DNA of 64,000 nucleotides from a virus. The DNA lies in the IMG/VR virus record IMGVR_UViG_3300047320_000285, positions 124,001 through 188,000 of that record, one strand, 5' to 3'. The position numbers and the translations under genes are program-made. How positions within the stretch are numbered: position 1 is the stretch's first letter; each line of letters starts with the position of its first letter. The notes beneath the pieces are model-generated. The model made no database searches and had not been told where the DNA came from. It worked only from the letters and a program-made list of their open reading frames with translations. Shown here in pieces: positions 16,474 to 23,691 of the stretch.

Positions 16474-16926
16474 ATGGCCACCAAAGCCGCCGTTATACCT
16501 GAACAAGAAGCCCCCAAGTATCGTTTCCCGCTGCGTGACGACCAGAACAAGGCCGGCCGCATGCTCGCGATGTTCCTCGCGCATTACGCCACCTCAGATA
16601 AGCGCGGCCAAGCACAGGTGCGCTTTGACGTCTACCAGACGATTCACGAGCGGGTTGGTGAGAAAGGCAAATTCGTCACGCTGCCGGTGTTTGTCAGTCG
16701 CATCTATGTGCAGCGCGACATCGACACTGACGATACGTTGCCCGGCCGTCCTTACCTACTGGTGGAAGAAACCCGCGGCGAAGTGATGGAAGACGACATC
16801 GTCATGGTCACCAAGGTCGAAATCGACGGCAAGGGTCGACCCAACCGTGATCGTCCCCATTCGCTCAAGCTCGATGAGCTGATGTTCAAAGCCGGCGAGA
16901 GCTACGAGTTTCTCGTCGGCATGTAA
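16474..16926 (+). CDS. Small hypothetical protein, paralogue of the previous gene
   Basis: 150 residues, ATG start. Shares the D-x-x-K-x-G-x-M-x-AMFLA N-terminal signature with the gene before it, then continues as a beta-rich domain (VTLPVFVSRIYVQRDI, about 67-82; DDIVMVTKVEID, about 107-118). No known family, signal peptide or membrane segment. Spaced 12 bp from the previous gene and 9 bp from the next, so clearly in one operon. Confidence 0.65.
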   Translation: MATKAAVIPEQEAPKYRFPLRDDQNKAGRMLAMFLAHYATSDKRGQAQVRFDVYQTIHERVGEKGKFVTLPVFVSRIYVQRDIDTDDTLPGRPYLLVEETRGEVMEDDIVMVTKVEIDGKGRPNRDRPHSLKLDELMFKAGESYEFLVGM

Positions 16927-16935
16927 GGAGGCGCC

Positions 16936-17466
16936 ATGAGCGTACTGGTGTCAGTGACGTCGCCTGATCACGACCAAGACCAGATGAACGCGGTCGCCTC
17001 GGTCATCTTTGCGGATCTGATGGCAGATGGCTTTACCGATGTGCGGCTGGCCTTGGAGTATCCGGAAGGCAACGAAAAGATGATCGCGGAAGGCGGGGAT
17101 GACTATGCGTTTAACCCGCAGACCGTGCTCGAGGAATTGAAGCTGTCGCACGCGGAACTGTTCCAGAAGCCGGTGGTGATCACGGTGCCGGTTTTGGAGA
17201 TGCAAGGGCGGACGTGGGAAGTGATGGCCGATAGCCGGAACCCGGCACCCGAGGACATGGAGCCGGATGAGTATCCGTCCGATTATCTACCTGAGAACCG
17301 CCGCTGGCTGAATCTGGAGCCGAACGGGGATTGGGCACGAGGAATCGAACCTCCGCCGCCACCGCCCGAACCGACCGCGCAAGAGCGGGCACAGGCCGAG
17401 AAAGACAGCCTGATCGCCTACGGTCAGTCAGTCCTCGCCAAGGTCCGCAACAAAACATCGCGTTAA
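16936..17466 (+). CDS. Small paralogous-family protein, member 1 of 6
   Basis: 176 residues, ATG start with a perfect AGGAGG. The N-terminal 85 residues share a pattern with five neighbouring genes: a first strand (VLVSVTS), a helix ending in ADGF, a strand (DVRLALEYP), a second helix ending in HAELFQKPV, and a final strand (VITVPV). The C-terminal half is proline- and glutamate-rich (PPPPPPEPTAQERAQAEK), then basic. Function unknown. Six divergent copies in tandem suggest a fast-evolving accessory family or a hetero-oligomer. Confidence 0.65.
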   Translation: MSVLVSVTSPDHDQDQMNAVASVIFADLMADGFTDVRLALEYPEGNEKMIAEGGDDYAFNPQTVLEELKLSHAELFQKPVVITVPVLEMQGRTWEVMADSRNPAPEDMEPDEYPSDYLPENRRWLNLEPNGDWARGIEPPPPPPEPTAQERAQAEKDSLIAYGQSVLAKVRNKTSR

Positions 17467-17475
17467 GGAGGCCTT

Positions 17476-18009
17476 ATGGGCATGGTAACGGTAAAGGTCG
17501 AAGGTGACGATCAAGAGCAGGTCAGTGGCGTTGCGGCTGGTGTGATGGTGGGGCTGGAGAACACCGGCTTTAAGAACGTGAAGCTGGGGGTCGAGTACGA
17601 AGCCAGCAACATGGAAGCGATTATCAATCGCGATCGATCGCTGGATGCACCCAGTACCCTACTGGCGACGCTGAAGATGCGTAATCCGGATCTGTTCGAG
17701 CAACCGGTGATGGTGCACGTGCCGGTGGTGAAGCCGACAGGTGGGTTGACGGTGTACGCTACCGAGGACAACATCATCCTCGAGGAAAAGGATGAGCATC
17801 CTCACCATCAGCCGATGCGGCTCGATCCTGCGCCCCAAGACGACATAGCGGAAATCTCGATCAAGTTCGCGGGCCGCAAGCATGTGTGCTGGGTCGGCGA
17901 TACCGAGAACGTGCAAGCCTGCTTTATCGATGGCAAGTGCTACGCACTGCCCGGGGCCTTTGTCGAGGGTCTGACAACCGTACTCGAGCCTCATCTGGCC
18001 AAGGATTGA
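17476..18009 (+). CDS. Small paralogous-family protein, member 2 of 6
   Basis: 177 residues, ATG start with AGGAGG four bases away. N-terminal family domain: VTVKVEG strand, helix with GVMVGLENTGF, strand VKLGVEYE, then TLLATLKMRNPDLFEQPV and the strand MVHVPV. The C-terminal 90 residues are unlike member 1 and contain a beta segment (ISIKFAGRKHVCWVG, about 125-139) and a cysteine-containing stretch (VQACFIDGKCYALPG). Function unknown. Confidence 0.65.
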   Translation: MGMVTVKVEGDDQEQVSGVAAGVMVGLENTGFKNVKLGVEYEASNMEAIINRDRSLDAPSTLLATLKMRNPDLFEQPVMVHVPVVKPTGGLTVYATEDNIILEEKDEHPHHQPMRLDPAPQDDIAEISIKFAGRKHVCWVGDTENVQACFIDGKCYALPGAFVEGLTTVLEPHLAKD

Positions 18010-18015
18010 ACCCAG

Positions 18016-18040
18016 ATCTCCCAGTGGCTGACGGGGAGAT
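18016..18040 (+). other. Inverted repeat ATCTCCC / GGGAGAT
   Basis: Perfect 7-bp stem just after the stop at 18009, followed by TAAAAAATG, an A-tract and not a T-tract. May be a weak terminator or an RNA-stabilising hairpin. Confidence 0.4.
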
Positions 18041-18069
18041 TAAAAAATGACGTCGGCCATCCATCCAAT

Positions 18070-18078
18070 GCATTACCC
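18070..18078 (+). promoter_or_regulatory. Candidate early-type promoter GCATTACCC
   Basis: Resembles TATATTACC at 10431 in its last six bases and lies 35 bp before the ATG at 18113, in the only sizeable gap of this small-gene run. Confidence 0.3.
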
Positions 18079-18112
18079 GTAGTACCTATCTACAATCAAG
18101 GAGAGTAGTAGA

Positions 18113-18397
18113 ATGGACGCAGCAAACATCAACATCACCGCAGAATCCGAAGTCCTCGCTAACGCCATCTCCGTCGCGGTAAGCCAAGGCCTGTCCCAAG
18201 CCGGCTTCACCAACGTGATGAGCGTGACGGAAGTGCTGGAACCGGATTCGTTGCTGGCGCAAGTGCGTAACACCGCACCGGAACTCTTCGACACGGCGAT
18301 CGAGATCACCCAGAACGCGATCATCCCGAACGAAGAAATCGACGACGACGAAGGTCCCACGGCTGACGACCTGCCGGCGGACGAAGTCCCTGCGTAA
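18113..18397 (+). CDS. Small acidic paralogous-family protein, member 3 of 6
   Basis: 94 residues, ATG start with GGAGAG upstream. It is the minimal form of the family: first strand INITAESE, helix with GLSQAGFTNV, SLLAQVRNTAPELFDTAIEI, and then an acidic tail (NEEIDDDEGPTADDLPADE). The codon bias is as strong as that of the capsid gene, which suggests high expression. It has its own candidate promoter and is followed by a strong hairpin, so it may be transcribed as a single gene. Function unknown. Confidence 0.7.
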   Translation: MDAANINITAESEVLANAISVAVSQGLSQAGFTNVMSVTEVLEPDSLLAQVRNTAPELFDTAIEITQNAIIPNEEIDDDEGPTADDLPADEVPA

Positions 18398-18414
18398 GCG
18401 GGTTTAAGCAGGAC

Positions 18415-18436
18415 GGCGGGGGCTTCGGCTCCCGCC
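18415..18436 (+). terminator. C(TTCG)G hairpin terminator
   Basis: GGCGGGGGC (18415-18423) pairs with GCTCCCGCC (18428-18436) across TTCG. A T-rich stretch (TTTCTTTT) follows about 14 bases later. Confidence 0.75.
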
Positions 18437-18475
18437 TCTGTGCCGCACCTTTCTTTTATACGAACTAATACGAAC

Positions 18476-18937
18476 ATGAACCAATTTAGCCGTCATCGCA
18501 ATAACATCGTGGGCCAAACGCTGTGCGAACGCGTACGCGCCAGCGTCATGAAAGAGCTGATCGCCGCCCGTGGCCCGGGTAAGCTGTTGCCGGTGTCGCA
18601 ATTCTTGGCGCTCCCCACGGCATGGGGGCCGCCGGAATTCCGTCTCTCGTTTCTGTATGCCAAGGAAACGGGTCAGCGCGAAATCCGCTTTACCGAATAC
18701 GCGGGCGCGAATTTCTTCAGCTGGTCGTTTAACCTGAACGACGACATCCGGCTGGAACACTACGTGCCGGTGACCCTGACGACCGAGCAGCAAGAGATCG
18801 TGCGGCAAGCGATCCACAAATACTTCCTGACGGGCTCGTATGTCGTGCATGGCTACGAAGCGCTCTTCATGACGGGGACGGATTTGTACCACGCATGGAT
18901 GAACAACACGCAAGTCAACGAGGCCCAAGCGGCCTGA
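18476..18937 (+). CDS. Hypothetical protein
   Basis: 153 residues from the ATG at 18476; a GTG at 18440 would place the start almost inside the preceding terminator. No clear Shine-Dalgarno is seen, but TTTATAC lies 15 bp upstream, so the transcript may have a very short leader. Begins with a basic helix (RHRNNIVGQTLCERVRASVMKEL, about 4-27), followed by a beta-rich core with aromatic residues (GANFFSWSFNLNDDIRLEH, about 77-95) and a C-terminal helix. Not a member of the six-gene family beside it. Function unknown. Confidence 0.65.
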   Translation: MNQFSRHRNNIVGQTLCERVRASVMKELIAARGPGKLLPVSQFLALPTAWGPPEFRLSFLYAKETGQREIRFTEYAGANFFSWSFNLNDDIRLEHYVPVTLTTEQQEIVRQAIHKYFLTGSYVVHGYEALFMTGTDLYHAWMNNTQVNEAQAA

Positions 18938-18947
18938 GGAGGCCATG

Positions 18948-19370
18948 ATGGAAGAAGATCAGGATCCGGTCAAGATCACTGTAGCAGGTGGTGGTTATGG
19001 GGCCAACACGCTGGTGTTTGGTGTGGTGCATGACGCGCTGGTGAAAGCGGGCTTTCACAGCGTGCGACCCAGCGAAATGCGCGGCTTTAACGAAGACGCG
19101 GGTCGGATGACTTCCCTGCTCGATGTGGTGCGGTCGATTCATCCGCATCTGTTCTATACGCCCGTCCACGTGCATCAGGATCTGGAGCAGGTGCGCTTTA
19201 CCGATGACGAGACCTTTCCGACGACTGCCGCATTGGAGGAAACTATTCACAAGGTCGTGCGCAAAGACTACGTGGATTACTACTCGGTGGTCACCGATCA
19301 GAATCTCGGCAACAGTCGGCATCTGGAAGAACTCCTAGATGCTCCGCCGATTGAGAGGGGCGTGATATGA
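18948..19370 (+). CDS. Small paralogous-family protein, member 4 of 6
   Basis: 140 residues. Two adjacent ATGs exist (18945, 18948); the second has the better distance (five bases) from AGGAGG. Family pattern: VKITVAGGGYGANTLVFG, helix ending KAGFHSV, then SLLDVVRSIHPHLFYTPV and the strand HVHQDL. The GG-x-x-x-x-N-x-LV signature is shared most clearly with members 5 and 6. The stop overlaps the ATG of the next gene (ATGA), giving translational coupling. Function unknown. Confidence 0.65.
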   Translation: MEEDQDPVKITVAGGGYGANTLVFGVVHDALVKAGFHSVRPSEMRGFNEDAGRMTSLLDVVRSIHPHLFYTPVHVHQDLEQVRFTDDETFPTTAALEETIHKVVRKDYVDYYSVVTDQNLGNSRHLEELLDAPPIERGVI

Positions 19371-19795
19371 CCAAGCCTTTGAAGATCACCATCGAGGGCG
19401 GGAGTTTCGTCACCAACGTGGCGGCGTTTAATCTGGTCCATGATGCACTCGAAGGCGATGATCGGTTTCGCGACGTACGCTTCGAGCATCCGTTGGGCAC
19501 CGAACGGCCGTTGGTCGGTACGCCCGTTAGTCTACTAAAGACCCTGCAACGGAAGTACTGGGATCTGTTTGACGAGCCGGTGACGATTGTGCAGGACCTT
19601 GCAGGGGTGTCGGGTTACGACGAGGTCGACTGGGGTGAGCGACGTATCTTACTGGATATCGCCTACAAGACAGGCTTCTGTGCGGGTGAGTTAGACAACC
19701 GGGACGCAGTGGAAGCCGCCATCAAAGCAGCCATTGCTGGTTTAAAAGGAGAGCAAGATGGAAAAGAAAGAAGCACTTCAGCCGCTGAAGGTTGA
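19367..19795 (+). CDS. Small paralogous-family protein, member 5 of 6
   Basis: 142 residues, ATG overlapping the previous stop. Family pattern: LKITIEGGSFVTNVAAFNLVHDALE, RFRDVRFEHP, SLLKTLQRKYWDLFDEPV and the strand TIVQDL. The C-terminal part (WGERRILLDIAYKTGFCAG, about 90-108) resembles the matching region of member 6 (WGQPTHLVESFVYGADEY), so members 5 and 6 are probably the most recent duplicates. Its last 38 bases overlap the next gene in another frame. Confidence 0.65.
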   Translation: MTKPLKITIEGGSFVTNVAAFNLVHDALEGDDRFRDVRFEHPLGTERPLVGTPVSLLKTLQRKYWDLFDEPVTIVQDLAGVSGYDEVDWGERRILLDIAYKTGFCAGELDNRDAVEAAIKAAIAGLKGEQDGKERSTSAAEG

Positions 19796-20360
19796 AGTTT
19801 CGGGCGGTAGTCAAGTCGCCAACACACTCGTCTACGGGTTGATTCAGACGACCTTGCGAGGCGCTGGGTTCGATGATCTGAAACTGCAGCACCCCTACGG
19901 GTCTGCGGAGTCTGCGGATTCAGACGACATGGTGAGCCTGTTGGAAGTCTTGCAAGTCTCGAACCCGCAGTTGTTCGAAGTCCCGGTAACCTTGGTCCAG
20001 AAGGTCACCGACCGGACCTACGACTGGGGACAGCCGACGCATTTGGTCGAAAGCTTCGTGTACGGTGCTGACGAATACGAAGGTAAAGACTGTTCGAATG
20101 CCGAAATCTATCGCACCGAACAAGCCAAGGCTTTCCTCGCGAAGGTGCATGCCAACCAGACCCCAGCGGATCGTGCAGCGGCTGATGCCGAAGAACTCGC
20201 GATGGAAAGCAAGTTCTTGAAGCACATGAGCAATCCGGCGGTTCGCGAGGTACTGGAAGATCTGTTCGACGAAAAGATCAGCGAGACAGAATTGGCCGAG
20301 TTGCGCGCGAGCGTGGAAGCTAAGCAGAAAGCGGCTAAACAAGAAGCGTCTACGGCATAA
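19758..20360 (+). CDS. Small paralogous-family protein, member 6 of 6
   Basis: 200 residues; the ATG at 19758 lies inside the previous gene with AAAGGAGAG upstream. Family domain in residues 1-80: LKVEVSGGSQVANTLVYG, LRGAGFDDLKLQHPYG, SLLEVLQVSNPQLFEVPV, then TLVQKV. A helical C-terminal extension (about 115-200) rich in A, E and K ends the protein, so this is the longest member. The stop codon lies inside the outer arm of the downstream GGCATA-type terminator. Function unknown. Confidence 0.65.
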   Translation: MEKKEALQPLKVEVSGGSQVANTLVYGLIQTTLRGAGFDDLKLQHPYGSAESADSDDMVSLLEVLQVSNPQLFEVPVTLVQKVTDRTYDWGQPTHLVESFVYGADEYEGKDCSNAEIYRTEQAKAFLAKVHANQTPADRAAADAEELAMESKFLKHMSNPAVREVLEDLFDEKISETELAELRASVEAKQKAAKQEASTA

Positions 20361-20403
20361 GCCTCCGAGCCCTCTACCTTTTGGGGTAGAGGGACGTATG
20401 CCG
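20353..20403 (+). terminator. GGCATA-family double-stem terminator
   Basis: Inner stem CCCTCTACC (20370-20378) / GGTAGAGGG (20385-20393); outer stem CGGCATA (20353-20359) / TATGCCG (20397-20403), extendable by one pair. CCTTTCTTTTTT follows. The stop codon of the preceding gene is part of the outer arm. Confidence 0.8.
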
Positions 20404-20453
20404 TCCTTTCTTTTTTGGCTTAATCTGATGTCCCCCTCATTCCAAGGATCGTC

Positions 20454-20804
20454 ATGTACCTGCCTTTGCAACCCCCGCCGGGCCCTTACGCCAGCCAAGA
20501 GACGCTCTTCGAGTGGCTCAAAGCGAACTGTCGCGACGCCACCTTACCGGCGACTATTTTCGCGCTGTGGAGTTACCCGCTCGCCGTCGTCCTCAAATAC
20601 AAGGTGGCCAAAGTGCGGGACTCTGCCAGTGCCTTAGCTGCTGACCCGACTAACAATCCCGCCCGGGGTGGGCGGGTCGACATTATCGTGCTGGAAGATG
20701 TCGATAACGATTGTGCGTTGTTTCACGTCGTGCTGGATACCGCCTTCAATACCAACCAGACGGGTGAGTGGATTACCGGTATCAACCCCCTGACAAGTGC
20801 CTAG
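20454..20804 (+). CDS. Small hypothetical protein
   Basis: 116 residues, ATG start with AAGGATC nine bases upstream. N-terminus proline-rich, then a helix (QETLFEWLKANC), a hydrophobic segment (TIFALWSYPLAVVLKYKVAKV, about 36-56) too mixed for a sure membrane helix, and a beta-rich end with VDIIVLEDVDND (about 77-88). Not a member of the neighbouring paralogous family. Last gene of the plus-strand run, bounded on both sides by GGCATA-type hairpins, so possibly a separate transcript. Function unknown. Confidence 0.6.
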   Translation: MYLPLQPPPGPYASQETLFEWLKANCRDATLPATIFALWSYPLAVVLKYKVAKVRDSASALAADPTNNPARGGRVDIIVLEDVDNDCALFHVVLDTAFNTNQTGEWITGINPLTSA

Positions 20805-20805
20805 A

Positions 20806-20838
20806 GCATAAGCCCAGCCCGAAGGCTGGGCGCTATGC
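20806..20838. terminator. GGCATA-family bidirectional terminator
   Basis: Inner stem GCCCAGCC (20812-20819) / GGCTGGGC (20824-20831), loop CGAA; outer stem GCATA (20806-20810) / TATGC (20834-20838). Lies between convergent genes, so it can serve both. Confidence 0.8.
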
Positions 20839-20850
20839 CGTTACGCCAGA

Positions 20851-23658
20851 TTACAGCTTGAAACCGCTATCGTCTTCGAGGGGGTTGTCACCCTTGTTCT
20901 CGTCGTTAGCGTTGGCGTCAGGATTCTCTTCAGTCGGACCACCCAAACCGCCCAGACCATCATCCAGACCCCCCAGACCCGTATCCAAGCCACCGAGTCC
21001 GTCGTCGAAACCACCCCCAAAGCCACCGCCACTGCCCGCGCTCGAAGTCGAGGTCGCTTCCGAGGTGGTGGCTTCTGCCCCGCCCTCAGTCGTATCGGCT
21101 TCTTTGCGTTTGGCTTCAGCAGCGTTGGCTTCCTTCTTGAGTTCAGTCATCTTATCCAAGAAGTGGTTGATGGTGGCGCCCATCGCCTTGGCGTGCTCGC
21201 TACTGACGTTGTACAGATCGACCCGCGGCTTGCCTTCTTCGTCGGTGGACACGAGTTCCGACAACTCCGAGAGCATGCCCGTTTCGGCCATGTACTTACG
21301 CGCGTAGTAGGCCTTGATGTTCTCCTTGACCATGTCGACGTGTTCCGACACATCGCCAATCGTATCAGCATTGAGGATGTTGGTCGAGACATAGTAATCG
21401 AGCGCCTTCTCCAGCGTTTCCATGTACTTGTCGAACGCCGCTGCTTGGTTCTCCAGCGACACCGAGTTCGGTCGTGGCAACGAGACCTTAAAGCCCAGCA
21501 CGAAGTCGTACAGCGCCTCGCGGATGATCAGCTCCTTCAGCTGGTCCTTGCTACCCTCAGCCAGCCGCGAGAAGCGTGCTTTCATCTCCTCATCGTTCTC
21601 GTAGCGACGCAAAATCGCGTCGTACTTGGATTCGATGATCTTGCGCAGATCTTTGATGAGACCTTCATCGTTCATCGCCACTTTGTGCAGGTGATCTTCC
21701 ACCAGCGGCACGAACTGATCCTGCAAGCTGATCACGTTCTTCGAGATCAGGATGTTGTTGGTCACGATCGAGGTGGCAAACTCCGCCTCATAGCCCGCAT
21801 CCACCACCTGTGCCGGCAGACCAAACTTCTGGATCGAGCGCTTGCGCAAGTCCTCTTCCAGCTCCGTGTCCGGCTTCACGTAGTTGCTGTTCTTCTCCGT
21901 GAATTCCACCGACGTATCCGGCATCCGGGGGTGACCCGAGAAGCTGAACTCGAATGCGGCCCGCTGCATGTAATCCGTCAGGTCCACCGGTGAGGTGACG
22001 CCGATCGGGAAGGCTTGCTGACGCGTGCGGGCGATTTCGTGCATGTAGCGCTCAATCGTCTTTTGCGGATCCGGATCGGTTTCATCCAGCTTGATCGCCA
22101 CGCCGGTGCGGCCGATGGAGTTCTTCATCGCCGCCATGGTGTTGGAGAACGTCAGCATCGAGCGCAGCGACGACAGGATCTTCATCTCGTCGAGTACCGA
22201 GCGACCGATCCCATCCGGGCTGAACTTGAACGCAAAGTACGTCATCAGCTCAATCGGCAGGAACAGCATCTGCGTGTGCTGTGAGGCCAGCGCGCGTGCC
22301 AGCATGATCCGGTAGACTTCCGGCTTATTCGCCAGTGCTACGCCGTTGGTGTAGATGCCGTTACGCAGACGACTGAGCAGATCCTGCTCCACCATCGCGC
22401 CATACACCTGAGCCGAGTAAGCCAGATGTTGCCGGTTACCGGTATCAAAGCCGCTGATGTTGGCCTTGACCTTGTTCAGCATCGCGGTGGCAAACGAACC
22501 ACCGGAGTTCATCCGGTTCCCCATCTGGGAGTAGATATCTTCCGGATTCTGACGGGTCAAGGGATTGCCGTCTTCGTCGATCAGCACAAAGAAGCCCACC
22601 TGCTGCTTGACGTTGCCCGGCACATACACCGGAATCACCGCTTCGCTGGGCAAGTGCATGATCAGCGGCGCACCCACCGTGCGACGGTTCAGGCGCTCCT
22701 GCGTGACGATCGTATCGATGGGCCGGTACTGACGGTTCGGGCTCTTGTAGAGCAGGTTATGCAGTTCCCGATCCGACAGTTTGGAGGGATCTTCCGCATA
22801 CTTCTCCAGCGCCATGCCGCCTAGCGCGCCCTTGACGCGCTCTTCGCGGATCTTCTGGTTGACCTGCGGGATCTTCAACAGGTTCTGGTTGTCAATTACC
22901 GAGGTGAAGGTATCCTGCGCCTTGCCACCGAAGTGGTCTTCCAGTGCCAGATATGAATCGTACTCCGGACCTTTGCGCCGGGACGGATCGTTAAACGACT
23001 CCATCGACAGCGAGGCTTGCTTGCCGCCGACCACGCTCTGCTGGCCCTTCTTGGTCGGATTACCCAGCAAGCCCTTACACTTGATCGAGCCATCGGCGTT
23101 GATGTCCGAGGACAGACTTTCCATCTTGATAAAGCGATTGTTGTTAATCACTTCATCGATGGCGTTTTCCGGAATCACCGCCACCGGGTAAGAACCCGTG
23201 TGCAGAATCATGTCCTTGAGCCACGAGGACATAAGCGGTTTAATGTTATAGTCGGTCTCGAAATACTTCCCCAACCGATCCACCAAGGCAGCCGCCACGT
23301 CAGGAGGCAAGCTGCCCTCCGGGGCGCTATAATTCACCTCGGTGGTCATCATGTCTTTCGGGGACAGGATACACGAAATCAGGATGGTTGCCGCCAGTTC
23401 CGTTTCCGGCAGCACTTGCATCACGGTCTCGGCGTCCGTAATGTCGCGCCCAATCCGCTCCGACAGATTCCGCAGTTCGAAGACGTTCGGTTCACCCGGT
23501 TGCATTTCGCCACGTTGGCTGAACTTGGCGGGTTCGCGGCCGGGAATCAGCTTGGAAAGCATTGCCGCCAGTTCCGGTTCATTCCGTACCAACGGCATGA
23601 CCGGATACTGTTTCCCCTTGCTCGCCAGGCCGATTGCGGTCTTAAGCGCTTTTGACAT
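20851..23658 (-). CDS. Portal vertex protein, large phiKZ-like type
   Basis: 935 residues, ATG start, a size typical of giant-phage portals (phiKZ gp129 is of similar size). Early part: LPETELAATILISCILSPKD (85-104) and a long mixed domain. Centre: YFAFKFSPDGIGRSVLDE (about 482-499) followed by helices rich in K and E, like the region around the tunnel loop and crown helices of portals. Residues about 860-935 are a low-complexity glycine/aspartate tail with GGLDTGLGGLDDGLGG repeats. The portal forms the dodecameric DNA channel at the head vertex. The assignment rests on size, pattern and position near the capsid operon; a direct comparison was not possible. Confidence 0.6.
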   Translation of the reverse strand: MSKALKTAIGLASKGKQYPVMPLVRNEPELAAMLSKLIPGREPAKFSQRGEMQPGEPNVFELRNLSERIGRDITDAETVMQVLPETELAATILISCILSPKDMMTTEVNYSAPEGSLPPDVAAALVDRLGKYFETDYNIKPLMSSWLKDMILHTGSYPVAVIPENAIDEVINNNRFIKMESLSSDINADGSIKCKGLLGNPTKKGQQSVVGGKQASLSMESFNDPSRRKGPEYDSYLALEDHFGGKAQDTFTSVIDNQNLLKIPQVNQKIREERVKGALGGMALEKYAEDPSKLSDRELHNLLYKSPNRQYRPIDTIVTQERLNRRTVGAPLIMHLPSEAVIPVYVPGNVKQQVGFFVLIDEDGNPLTRQNPEDIYSQMGNRMNSGGSFATAMLNKVKANISGFDTGNRQHLAYSAQVYGAMVEQDLLSRLRNGIYTNGVALANKPEVYRIMLARALASQHTQMLFLPIELMTYFAFKFSPDGIGRSVLDEMKILSSLRSMLTFSNTMAAMKNSIGRTGVAIKLDETDPDPQKTIERYMHEIARTRQQAFPIGVTSPVDLTDYMQRAAFEFSFSGHPRMPDTSVEFTEKNSNYVKPDTELEEDLRKRSIQKFGLPAQVVDAGYEAEFATSIVTNNILISKNVISLQDQFVPLVEDHLHKVAMNDEGLIKDLRKIIESKYDAILRRYENDEEMKARFSRLAEGSKDQLKELIIREALYDFVLGFKVSLPRPNSVSLENQAAAFDKYMETLEKALDYYVSTNILNADTIGDVSEHVDMVKENIKAYYARKYMAETGMLSELSELVSTDEEGKPRVDLYNVSSEHAKAMGATINHFLDKMTELKKEANAAEAKRKEADTTEGGAEATTSEATSTSSAGSGGGFGGGFDDGLGGLDTGLGGLDDGLGGLGGPTEENPDANANDENKGDNPLEDDSGFKL

Positions 23659-23675
23659 TATAAACCCTCTTGAAT

Positions 23676-23684
23676 AATTACTGG
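23676..23684 (+). promoter_or_regulatory. Weak promoter-like AATTACTGG
   Basis: In the 33-bp divergent gap before 23692. Similar to the TTACTGCC motif at 46874 but one base off, and it precedes a virion gene, not an early-type gene. Low confidence. Confidence 0.2.
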
Positions 23685-23691
23685 AATCGTC

